Shown here: piece after piece, positions 32,424-39,881 of the stretch
Layout: the number at the start of each line of letters is the position of its first letter
Position numbering within the stretch: position 1 is the stretch's first letter
Assembly: GCA_937952305.1 (NCBI GenBank)
Contig: CALFZO010000142.1
Span: 27,832 to 91,831, forward strand
Length of the DNA stretch: 64,000 nt
From: an uncultured Anaerolineales bacterium
Lineage (GTDB): Bacteria > Chloroflexota > Anaerolineae > Anaerolineales > UBA6663
Reading direction: 5' to 3'
Program-made: the position numbers and the translations under genes
The notes under the pieces: model-generated
The model's database searches: none
What the model was told of the DNA's origin: nothing
What the model saw: only the letters and a program-made list of their open reading frames with translations

Positions 32424-32834
32424 TCACAGATAGAACGAGGCCGCGTCGCCGTCGCGGCCGTCGACAAAGTCGATCCGGCGGGGCAGTTGGCGATAGTCGC
32501 AGCCGCCCAGGTAATCGGCCAGGCTCATCAGAGCCTCGGCCTCCACGGGGACACGGTCCCGGCCGTCCAGGTCGGTGAAGAGCGCGAAGCGCCGCACTGG
32601 CAGCCGCGCCAGGCGCCCGACCATGGCCGTGATGTAACCGCGCACGCCGTGCCGGATGGCGTAGGCAGCGCGCAGATGCAGCAGGGTTTCCTCCAACGGC
32701 AGATGGAGCAGGCCGTGGCGCTGCGCCACGCACCGGGCGGCCAGGATGGCGCGGATCTCGGCCGGCTGCGGCGGCGGCAGGACGCGCGGCCAGGGCACCG
32801 AGCCGGCCGGCTCTTCTTCAAACAAGCGTGGCAT
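32424..32834 (-). CDS. Conserved-looking hypothetical protein
   Basis: A 136-residue soluble protein that I do not recognise. It has an alpha-rich central part (PAEIRAILAARCVAQRHG, TLLHLRAAYAIRHGVRG) and ends FALFTDLDGRDRV to ASFYL. There is no signal sequence, transmembrane segment or metal motif. It lies seven bases upstream of the CARDB gene and codon use fits its neighbours, which supports it as a real gene. A TATAGT-type promoter is visible 60 bases upstream. Confidence 0.55.
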   Translation of the reverse strand: MPRLFEEEPAGSVPWPRVLPPPQPAEIRAILAARCVAQRHGLLHLPLEETLLHLRAAYAIRHGVRGYITAMVGRLARLPVRRFALFTDLDGRDRVPVEAEALMSLADYLGGCDYRQLPRRIDFVDGRDGDAASFYL

Positions 32835-32893
32835 AGGTGTGTGGCCGGCGCCGAGAACTTGCCCCCTGCCTGGCGGCGCCGGAAACTGGGCAC

Positions 32894-32922
32894 ACTATAG
32901 ACTGTGCGACCCGGCCTCAAAA
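32894..32922 (-). promoter_or_regulatory. Possible promoter for the hypothetical/CARDB gene pair
   Basis: Minus strand TATAGT (32899-32894) with TTTTGA (32922-32917) 17 bases upstream, 60 bases before the start codon. The -10 is good and the -35 is poor. Confidence 0.4.
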
Positions 32923-32966
32923 AGAACGGAACAGTTGAGGTAAGTTTGAAATCGACCCTGAGGGCT

Positions 32967-33827
32967 TCAGAAATCCTCGCGTTCGAAGCGCCAAACCGCC
33001 ACGCCCACGAACACCACCGTCCACAGCGCGGTGGCGATGGCCGGCAGCCAATCCGTCACCGGCTGGCCCTGTGCCAAGGTCAGGGCCATGGCTGGCTGCG
33101 CCTCGCTCATGGTCATCGTCAACGCCCAGGGCATGACCGCCATCAGCCACGGCGCCAGGCCCAGGAACAGCTGGTAGCCAAAGATCAACAGCAGCGGCAG
33201 GCCGATGACGGCACCGCGCGAGTTGACGAGCGTGCCCAGCATCAGCGTCAGCGCCAGGTAAAAGAGCAGAGTCAAGTACACCAGCGCCATCCCGCCCAGG
33301 AAGCCGCCCACCGGGTAGGCCGTGCCCGTGGCGAAGTAAAGGAGGCCATAGGCCACCGCGCCTTGCGCCAGCACCATCGTCACCAATATCCCAAGCGCAT
33401 TGGCGGCGAGCTTGGAGAGCAGGAAGGCGCTGCGCGAGACCGGCTTGGAGAGCACCCATGCCGCCGTGCCCGTCTGCCGCTCCAGGATGACGGCTTCCTG
33501 CCCCAGAATCACCACGCCGACGGCGATGGCCAGGCCGGAGAAAGTGAAGTAGATCATCAGGCCGGTTTGATCCAGCGGCGGTTGGTCCGGCAGGCCCTCC
33601 ACCGCGCTGACTTCGCCGGTCCGGCGCTGCGCCTCGGCGGCCTCAGCCTGGGGCGCGACGATGATCACGAGGGCCAGCATGCCGTTGACGAGCGCCAGCC
33701 AGATAAGGGTCTGCCACAGCCACTGGCCGGTCCGCCACCAGCGCCGGTTTTCTTTGCGAGTCAGATTGCCGAAGCCCTGCAGCCAGCCTCGCTCCGGCAC
33801 AGCCTGCAGGCTGCTATTGCTTGCCAT
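32967..33827 (-). CDS. ABC-2 type transporter permease
   Basis: A 286-residue membrane protein with about six hydrophobic segments: one near residue 40-60, a second near 95-115 (GLMIYFTFSGLAIAVGVVIL), then four in the C-terminal half. Two features are typical of ABC-2 permeases: the amphipathic ERQTGTAAWVLSKPVSRSAF stretch and the last transmembrane helix followed by RFEREDF. The ATG at 33827 has GGGAGG at the right spacing and overlaps the end of the ATPase gene by 14 bases. Together they form an exporter or membrane-remodelling pair; the cargo is unknown. Confidence 0.85.
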   Translation of the reverse strand: MASNSSLQAVPERGWLQGFGNLTRKENRRWWRTGQWLWQTLIWLALVNGMLALVIIVAPQAEAAEAQRRTGEVSAVEGLPDQPPLDQTGLMIYFTFSGLAIAVGVVILGQEAVILERQTGTAAWVLSKPVSRSAFLLSKLAANALGILVTMVLAQGAVAYGLLYFATGTAYPVGGFLGGMALVYLTLLFYLALTLMLGTLVNSRGAVIGLPLLLIFGYQLFLGLAPWLMAVMPWALTMTMSEAQPAMALTLAQGQPVTDWLPAIATALWTVVFVGVAVWRFEREDF

Positions 33828-34782
33828 GGTCGCCTCCCTCAACGATCTTCAGGAACGCCTCTTCCAGGTCGTACTTCTGGCGCGCGAACTCGGCCACCGA
33901 TACGGCTGGATCAGAGAGCACCAGCCGCAGCAGGTCGTGCTCGGCGGCGGCCTCGTCGGTGACGCCGACGTGCCAGGCCGTGGCGCCGTTCACGCGGTCC
34001 ACTTTGAGCGTCGACACCCACGGCTGGGCGGCGACCAGGCCGCGCACCGGCTCGGCGTCACCCTTGAGTTTCACCTGGTAGATCAGGCCGCCGGAGCCGG
34101 CCAAGAGCTGCTCGATCGGGGCCTGCGCCACCAGTTCCCCCTGGTTGAGGATCGCCACCGTGTCGCTGACGCGCTGCACATCGTCCAGGATGTGGGTGGA
34201 GTAAAAGATGGTCGTGTACTTGCGCAGGCGTTCCATGACCTCGAGGACGTCGCGGCGCCCCTGCGGGTCCAGGCTGGCGGCCGGCTCATCCAAGATGATC
34301 AGATCCGGGTAGTTGATCTGCGCCTGAGCGATGCCCAGCCGCTGGCGCTCACCGCCGGAGAAGCCCTTCAGCGGTCGGTCGGCCTTATCGGCCAGGCCGA
34401 CCAGGTCCAGCGTCTCGGCGATCCGCGCTTCGATCTGCGCCGCCGGCCCGCTGAAGAAGAAGCCGGCCGTGAAGCGCAAGGTCTCGCGCGCGGTCATGTG
34501 TTCGTAATAGCGCGGGTCCTGCGCCAGGTACCCGACGCGCTGGCGGATGCGGACGCTGTCGCGCCCGATTGCGTGACCAAAGACGCGGCCCTCGCCGCTG
34601 GTGGGCCGCGCCAGACCGAGCAGCAACTTGATGGTCGTGGTCTTGCCGGCGCCGTTCGGCCCCAGGAATCCGAAGATGGAGTTCTTCGGGACCTTGAGGT
34701 TGAGGCCTTTGAGCGCCTGAACCCCTTTGTAGGTTTTGGTCAGATTGTGGGTTTCAATGACGAGTGCCGTGGACGAGTCCAT
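33814..34782 (-). CDS. ABC transporter ATP-binding protein (ABC-2 partner)
   Basis: A 322-residue ATPase with Walker A GPNGAGKTT, Q-loop YLAQDPRYYEH, signature FSGGERQRLG, Walker B LIILDEPAASLDPQG, and the switch His in STHILDD. After the nucleotide domain there is a C-terminal extension of about 90 residues of the type seen in CcmA/NatA-like exporters. I start at Met 34782 (MDSSTALVIET), where the family normally begins; upstream Mets would add a Ser/Gly/Ala-rich tail of doubtful meaning. Co-encoded with the permease at 32967. Confidence 0.9.
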   Translation of the reverse strand: MDSSTALVIETHNLTKTYKGVQALKGLNLKVPKNSIFGFLGPNGAGKTTTIKLLLGLARPTSGEGRVFGHAIGRDSVRIRQRVGYLAQDPRYYEHMTARETLRFTAGFFFSGPAAQIEARIAETLDLVGLADKADRPLKGFSGGERQRLGIAQAQINYPDLIILDEPAASLDPQGRRDVLEVMERLRKYTTIFYSTHILDDVQRVSDTVAILNQGELVAQAPIEQLLAGSGGLIYQVKLKGDAEPVRGLVAAQPWVSTLKVDRVNGATAWHVGVTDEAAAEHDLLRLVLSDPAVSVAEFARQKYDLEEAFLKIVEGGDHGKQ

Positions 34783-34910
34783 CGCTTGCCTGCCTGGCGC
34801 GCCACTGAGGGAGGTGGTCGGCCTCATGGACGCTACGTTAGCAGAAGCGGCCGCGCCCGGCGTCGGCCAAAGGAGGGATTGGCGCCGGGCCAATGGGCCG
34901 GGGGAAAACG

Positions 34911-34939
34911 AAAACTCCGGTCAGTGGGTCTGCCCGGAG
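34911..34939 (-). terminator. Probable terminator after the small membrane-anchored protein
   Basis: On the minus strand CTCCGG (34939-34934) pairs with CCGGAG (34920-34915) across a 13-base loop and is followed by TTTT and CG TTTT. The stem is short, so confidence is moderate. Confidence 0.45.
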
Positions 34940-34970
34940 CGGTGGTGGTCTGGACCGGAGCGGCGGCGCG

Positions 34971-35219
34971 TTAAGGCAGATCCGCCGCTTCTACCCCGTT
35001 CATTTGAACCGGCTGGAGCGACACTGCTTGAGCGCCACCTGGGCCGGACAATCCCTGTCCCTGGCTTGCCTGTGGACGGGGCTCCAGGCTGCTCGTGAGC
35101 GCGGGCGGCGGAGCGGGCGCATCCAACGGGCCGGAGAAGGCGTACCAGGTGGCGGCGCCGATCAGGCTCAGGGCGAGGAGTAGTTTCAGGGCTTCGCGTT
35201 TCAGGTTCAGGGTACGCAT
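34971..35219 (-). CDS. Small membrane-anchored hypothetical protein
   Basis: An 82-residue protein with a basic N-terminus (MRTLNLKREALK) and one hydrophobic helix (LLLALSLIGAATWYAF), then a Pro/Gly/Gln-rich outer tail of about 50 residues. It could be a signal-anchored or secreted peptide. I do not recognise a family. A terminator-like hairpin follows it on the same strand, which favours a real, separately transcribed gene. Confidence 0.5.
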   Translation of the reverse strand: MRTLNLKREALKLLLALSLIGAATWYAFSGPLDAPAPPPALTSSLEPRPQASQGQGLSGPGGAQAVSLQPVQMNGVEAADLP

Positions 35220-35583
35220 GCACGCTCATCCTAAGCAGGCCGCGGCGCGGCCCGCGTAACTTGAGAGCCAGTCTAGTCACCTGTCCGGCTTGCGTCGTCA
35301 GGCTTTGGATGGAAACCCATCAATGGGGCGGCTTATGGTACCACCACTTCGCCGGAACTGGCGATCATCTGTGCTGATCTGGGCCGAGGCCGAGCAGCCT
35401 GCTCGTTATTGCAGGATGTGTGCCGCTGGCGCCTGACCGTTGCCGGCGCGCCTGCCCGAAGCGGGAAATCCGTTCTGTTGGGCGGCTCTACTCTGAAGAC
35501 GTTTCCGCTCGGGTTTTGGTTGCCTGAGGGCCAGCGGGGATTCAGAGGGGTTTGCGATGTGTCCCAGCGGGCCCGGCCGTACC
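35220..35583. other. Intergenic region with nothing recognisable
   Basis: About 360 bases between two minus-strand genes. Short open frames on the plus strand have Arg/Gly-rich shadow-like compositions. I see no RNA gene, repeat or convincing terminator. Confidence 0.5.
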
Positions 35584-36456
35584 TCAGAGTTCAGCCAGGA
35601 AGCGCCGGATCACGCCGACATACTCGTCCAGGCGGGCGATGGAAGCCACATGCCCGGTGCCGTGGAAGGTGTGGACGCGGGCCTGGGGGTGGAGGGCCTT
35701 GAGCGTGGCCCGCGCCGGCGCCTCAGCCACTGGGTCGTCGTCACCTTCCAGGATCAGGATCCGGCCGGGCCAGCGCTCCAGATCGCTGGGCGTGAACGCC
35801 GACGTGCGGTCGAAATCGACGGCCAGGCGGTAGCGCGCCAACAGGTCGGCCTTGCTGAGCCGCTGGATCATCTCCTCGGAGTACGCGTCCCAGAAGGCGA
35901 TGTGCTCGGGCGCGGCCCGCAGCGACTTGCGGGTGGCGGCGCGCAATAGGGCGCGCAGCAGGCCCATGGGCAGCAGACCGAATACGGTCAACGCCCACTG
36001 GTTCTGGGCGGCCCGCTCCGGCTTGGGGCCGCCGGTATGGGAGAGCACCAGCCGGTCGACGCGCTCCGGGTAAGCCCGCACGAAGCGCTGAGCCACCATG
36101 CCGCCGTAGGAGCCGCCCAGCACATGTGCCCGGCCGGCACCTTCGGCGTCCAAGATGGCCGCCAGCCCGGCCGTCATCGCCCCCAGGTCGATCAGGCCAA
36201 ACGGATAACTCGGCACGATCACGCGGTACTCGCCTTCAAAGGCCAGACTGTGCTGGAACGACATCTCAGCCAGGCCCAGCAGGCCGGGCAGGATCAGCAA
36301 CGTCGAAGCGCCGCTGCCTGAGGCCAGATACTCCCAGCGCGTCCCGGCCACGGTCAGCGTGCGGGCCGGGTGGGTGGCGCGGAACCGCAACAGTTCGGCC
36401 CGGGCCGGCGCCGGGACCTGGCGGTAAAGCCGATCGAGAGCGGGTGTAGACAACAT
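35584..36456 (-). CDS. Alpha/beta hydrolase
   Basis: A 290-residue hydrolase with the nucleophile elbow GGSYGGM near residue 119, an acid likely in EGDDDPVAE near residue 234, and the catalytic His in GTGHVAS near residue 266. The start at 36456 has GGAGG eight bases away; the longer frame upstream is Arg/Pro-rich and unlikely. It belongs with the membrane protein gene 22 bases upstream. The specific substrate, which could be an ester, a lactone or a C-C bond, cannot be told. Confidence 0.85.
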   Translation of the reverse strand: MLSTPALDRLYRQVPAPARAELLRFRATHPARTLTVAGTRWEYLASGSGASTLLILPGLLGLAEMSFQHSLAFEGEYRVIVPSYPFGLIDLGAMTAGLAAILDAEGAGRAHVLGGSYGGMVAQRFVRAYPERVDRLVLSHTGGPKPERAAQNQWALTVFGLLPMGLLRALLRAATRKSLRAAPEHIAFWDAYSEEMIQRLSKADLLARYRLAVDFDRTSAFTPSDLERWPGRILILEGDDDPVAEAPARATLKALHPQARVHTFHGTGHVASIARLDEYVGVIRRFLAEL

Positions 36457-36478
36457 GGACGGCCTCCGGGTGGCGCAC

Positions 36479-37012
36479 TCAGCCGCGCGGTTGCGGGGTG
36501 GCCTCGGCCGCCGCACGCCGCCCCCAGCGGCGGTGCGTACCGAGCACCACGAGCGTGCAGACGACGATGCCGAAGAGCGCGAAGGGCACCACCGACCAGC
36601 CGGAGGCGCCGCCCTCGTAGACGCTCCAGGCCGATTTCATCAGGCCGATGGCCACGATGACGCCGACGCCCCAGGCGATGGACCGGTACCAAAAGGCCGC
36701 ACACAAGCCGCCCAGGCTGAGCGGGACCAGCGCGGTGAGGAGCAGTTTGCCGGTCGTCCAGGGCGCGGCCAGGAAGGCCTGCTCGCGCGCCAGGAAATCG
36801 ATGACCCAGGTGGGCGGCGCGGCCGGCTTGGGGAACCAGAACATGCTGCTGGCCAGGGCGACGAACGTCAGGACCAGGCCCGGCCAGCTGCGCCGAAAGG
36901 CGAAGTAGCACAGCGGCAGTATGAAGAGGGGCCGGATCAGCCAGCTGAGCGGGTTATGATGCCGCTCCCAGGCCCAGGCTAGAAAGGTGTTCAGCAGTTC
37001 AGGGAAATCCAT
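36479..37012 (-). CDS. Integral membrane protein of unknown function
   Basis: A 177-residue protein with about four or five hydrophobic segments (WLIRPLFILPLCYFAF, SWPGLVLTFVALASSMFWF, LLLTALVPLSLGGLCAAFW, AWGVGVIVAIGLM and FALFGIVVCTLVVLG). The loop KPAAPPTWVIDFLAREQAFL is outside or between helices. I do not recognise the family. It is divergent from the large regulator at 37136 and forms a pair with the alpha/beta hydrolase, so the regulator may control both. Confidence 0.7.
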   Translation of the reverse strand: MDFPELLNTFLAWAWERHHNPLSWLIRPLFILPLCYFAFRRSWPGLVLTFVALASSMFWFPKPAAPPTWVIDFLAREQAFLAAPWTTGKLLLTALVPLSLGGLCAAFWYRSIAWGVGVIVAIGLMKSAWSVYEGGASGWSVVPFALFGIVVCTLVVLGTHRRWGRRAAAEATPQPRG

Positions 37013-37113
37013 GGCGGCCTCGCTTGGTGAGTGTCGGTTGCTGACATTGAACGACAGACACGCCCGGCGCGGGTATCACAAAGGCGTACAAGAAGTGATC
37101 GCCGCGATGGCTG

Positions 37114-37119
37114 TACAAT
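37114..37119 (+). promoter_or_regulatory. Possible -10 element of the STAND-like regulator
   Basis: TACAAT lies 17 bases before the ATG at 37136. There is no good -35 hexamer at standard spacing, so this is tentative. Confidence 0.3.
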
Positions 37120-37135
37120 CAGGCGGGGGTGGGCT

Positions 37136-39658
37136 ATGCACGAACATGCTTCTTTCGGCGAATGGGTCCGGCGCCGGCGCAAGACGTTGGATTTAACCCA
37201 GCAGGCGCTGGCCGACCGGATCGGCTGCTCCAAAGTGACGGTTGTCAAAATCGAGAGCGACCAGCGGCGGCCGTCGCGCCAGGTGGCGGCTTTGCTGGCC
37301 GACGCTCTGCAGATCCCGCCGGCCGAGCAGGCGGCCTTCATCCGCGCGGCGCGCGGCGAGCAGGCGGCTTTCCGGCTGTCGGCGCCGACGGCCGCGCCGG
37401 CGGCCGCTCCTTGGCCGGAGCCGCCGACTCCGCTGCTCGGGCGCCAGGCGGAGTTGGCCGAGATTGAGCGTCTGCTGACGGACCCGGCCTGCCGGCTGCT
37501 GACGCTGGTGGGTCCGGGCGGCATCGGCAAAACGCGGCTGGCCCTCGAGACGGCCCGGCGAATGAGCGCGCGGCCGACCGGCGCGGGCTGGACGCCGGCC
37601 GAGGTTCGCTTTGTGGCATTGGCGCCGGTCCGCGCTGGCTCGGCGTTGGCGCCGGCGGTGGCCGAGGCCCTGGCTTTCACTTTTCACGGCCGCGCGCCAG
37701 TGGAGCAGCAGTTGCTGGACACCCTGCGCGGCCGGTCCTTGCTGCTGGTGTTGGACAATTTCGAGCACCTGGTGGGCCAGGCCGCGTTCCTGGCCGAGAT
37801 CGTGACCTGGGCGCCGGGCGTAAAGCTGCTGCTGACCTCGCGCGAACGGCTGCGCCTGCGCGCCGAATGGGTGCTGGAGGTGCAAGGCCTGCCGGTGGCG
37901 GCCGAGGAGCCGGGCGAGGCGCTGAGCGAAGCCGCATTGGCCCTGTTCGAGCAGGCCGCTCAGCGCGGGCAGCCCGGTTTCCGGCTGGCAGCTGGCGAGC
38001 GCGCGGCGGTCCGCCGGCTCTGCCGTCTGGTCGAGGGACTGCCGCTGGCGATCGAGCTGGCGGCGGCCTGGGCCGGCCTGCTGTCGTGCGCCGAGATCGC
38101 GGCTGAAGTGGAGCGCAGCCTGGGTTTCCTGGACGCCGCCCCGCGCGACCTGCCGGAGCGGCAGCGCGGGCTGCGGGCCGTGTTTGCGCACTCGTGGGGT
38201 TTGTTGTCCTCGGCTGAGCAAAACGCGCTGCAGCGGTTGGCGGTCTTCCGCGGCCCGTTCCGGCGCGAGGCGGCCGAAGCCGTAGCCGCGGCCACGCCGG
38301 CCGTGCTCGCGGCCCTGCGGGATAAATCGCTGCTGCGCCGCGCGGCCGGCGAGCGCTTTGACCTGCACGAGCTGGTGCGGCAGTTCGCGGCCGAACGCCT
38401 GGAGGCGGCGCCGGACCAGCGCCAGGCCGCCCTGGCGCGGCTGGCCGACTACTATGCCGCGCAGCTGGCCGCTTGGGAGTTGGACCTGCAAGGCCCCGCG
38501 CAGTTGGCGGCCCTGGCCGCGCTGGCGCTTGAATTCGAGACGGTGCTGAGCGTCTGGGAGTATTGGCTCCAGGCTGGGGCCGCCGGCGACCTGGCGCGCG
38601 GCTTCTATTGCCTCTGGTTTTTCTGCGAGGTGCGCGGGCGGCACGCCGAGGGGGAAGTGCTCTTCGGCCAGGCCGTGGCGGCCCTGCGCGGCGCTGACCC
38701 CGGCGCGGAGGCGGCATTGGGTCGAGCCTTGGCTTATCAGGCCTGGTTCGCGCTGTATCAAGGGCGGCCGGATCAGGCGCGCCACCTCTTGGAAGAAAGC
38801 TTGAGCCGGCTACGCTCGGGGGCCGACCCGCACGCGCTGGCCGAGGCGTTGTTCACGGCCGGCTCCGAGAGCCTGTTGCGCGGACGCTACGCGGAGGCGG
38901 TCGGACGCTTACAGGAAAGCCTGGCCCTGGGCCGGGCGGAGGGCCGCCCGGGCCTGATCGCGTTGGCCCTGGCGGGTTTGGGGACGCTGCACCTGGTGCA
39001 GGGGCAGGCGCCGGCGGCCTACACCGTGCTGACGGAGGCGGTGACCCAGGCGCGCGCCGCGGGCGCGCCCTCGCAGTTGGCGGCCTGTCTGGGCGGGGCG
39101 GGGACGGCGGCCGGCTATCTCGGTCAGGCGGAGGAAGCGCGCCTGTGGATTGAGGAGAGCCTGGAACTGTATCGGGGGCTGCACCACCAACTGCGCGTGG
39201 CCAAAGCGCAGAGCCAGTTGGGGTTGTTGGCCTTGGCGCAGAGCGACGGGGAGCGGGCGGAGGCGCTGCTGCGCGAGAGCGAGGCCGTTCATCGCGAAGT
39301 GGGCGAGCGGTCCGGGTTGGCGGTGGCGCTCAACCAGTTGGGGCGGGCCCTGACCCTGCAAGGGCGCGCGGCCGAGGCCTGGCGCGCCCACGTCGAGGCC
39401 GCGCAACTGGCGGCCGCGGTGCATTCAGCCCACCCCTGGCTGGAGGCGCTGGTCAGCCTGGCCGAGGCGGTGGCACCGGCCGACGAGGCCACCCGCGCGC
39501 TGGTGGCGCGCCTGTGCGCTCATCCGGCCTGCCAGGGCGAGGTGAGGGCGCGGGCCGAAGCGCTGGCGGCGCGGCTGGGCGCGAGCGAAGGGCCGGATGA
39601 CGGCGCGGCGCTGGAAACGCTGGCGGCCGCCTGGCTGCGCCGTCCGGCCCCGGCGTGA
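37136..39658 (+). CDS. HTH-XRE / NB-ARC ATPase / TPR regulator (AfsR- or STAND-like)
   Basis: An 840-residue signalling protein. Residues about 5-70 are an XRE helix-turn-helix (FGEWVRRRRKTLDLTQQALADRIGCS). About 95-400 form a STAND/NB-ARC ATPase with Walker A GPGGIGKTRLA near residue 128, Walker B LLLVLDNFEHL and the GLPLAIELAAAWAG motif. From about 470 to the end the sequence is helical TPR-like with repeats such as GRYAEAVGRLQESLALGRAEG and QLAACLGGAG. Such regulators bind DNA after ligand-driven ATPase switching. It is divergent from the membrane protein/hydrolase pair. The start at 37136 begins where XRE domains usually do; longer forms are Arg-rich. Confidence 0.88.
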   Translation: MHEHASFGEWVRRRRKTLDLTQQALADRIGCSKVTVVKIESDQRRPSRQVAALLADALQIPPAEQAAFIRAARGEQAAFRLSAPTAAPAAAPWPEPPTPLLGRQAELAEIERLLTDPACRLLTLVGPGGIGKTRLALETARRMSARPTGAGWTPAEVRFVALAPVRAGSALAPAVAEALAFTFHGRAPVEQQLLDTLRGRSLLLVLDNFEHLVGQAAFLAEIVTWAPGVKLLLTSRERLRLRAEWVLEVQGLPVAAEEPGEALSEAALALFEQAAQRGQPGFRLAAGERAAVRRLCRLVEGLPLAIELAAAWAGLLSCAEIAAEVERSLGFLDAAPRDLPERQRGLRAVFAHSWGLLSSAEQNALQRLAVFRGPFRREAAEAVAAATPAVLAALRDKSLLRRAAGERFDLHELVRQFAAERLEAAPDQRQAALARLADYYAAQLAAWELDLQGPAQLAALAALALEFETVLSVWEYWLQAGAAGDLARGFYCLWFFCEVRGRHAEGEVLFGQAVAALRGADPGAEAALGRALAYQAWFALYQGRPDQARHLLEESLSRLRSGADPHALAEALFTAGSESLLRGRYAEAVGRLQESLALGRAEGRPGLIALALAGLGTLHLVQGQAPAAYTVLTEAVTQARAAGAPSQLAACLGGAGTAAGYLGQAEEARLWIEESLELYRGLHHQLRVAKAQSQLGLLALAQSDGERAEALLRESEAVHREVGERSGLAVALNQLGRALTLQGRAAEAWRAHVEAAQLAAAVHSAHPWLEALVSLAEAVAPADEATRALVARLCAHPACQGEVRARAEALAARLGASEGPDDGAALETLAAAWLRRPAPA

Positions 39659-39660
39659 CC

Positions 39661-39864
39661 TCAGCCCTCCGGCGGGAGCAGTTCGGTGCGGGCCCAGATG
39701 GCCAGGGCCGTGCACGCGCCCAGGACGATGATGACCTGACCGAGCGCCTCCTGCATGGCCGGCAGCGCGGCCAGGTGGAGCACGATCAGGGCACCCGCCA
39801 GCACTGGCGCGGGCAGCAGCAGGATCAAGCGTCTCAGCCACAAGGGAACACTCATCGCGGCCAT
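39661..39864 (-). CDS. Small two-helix membrane protein downstream of kimA
   Basis: A 67-residue protein with two hydrophobic helices, PLWLRRLILLLPAPVLAGAL extended through LIVLHLA, then LGQVIIVLGACTALAIWA, and a short polar C-terminus RTELLPPEG. It starts 17 bases after the kimA stop on the same strand, and its stop is two bases from the convergent regulator gene. Its hydrophobic pattern is too regular for a chance frame. It may be an accessory subunit or assembly factor for the importer; no family is recognised. Confidence 0.55.
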   Translation of the reverse strand: MAAMSVPLWLRRLILLLPAPVLAGALIVLHLAALPAMQEALGQVIIVLGACTALAIWARTELLPPEG

Positions 39865-39881
39865 CCGTGAACGCCGGCGGT

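Noticed and set aside
37136..39658. A STAND-type antiphage (Avs-like) defence gene
   Set aside because: The protein starts with an XRE DNA-binding domain and ends in TPRs without nuclease, protease or membrane effector, which is the layout of a transcription regulator.
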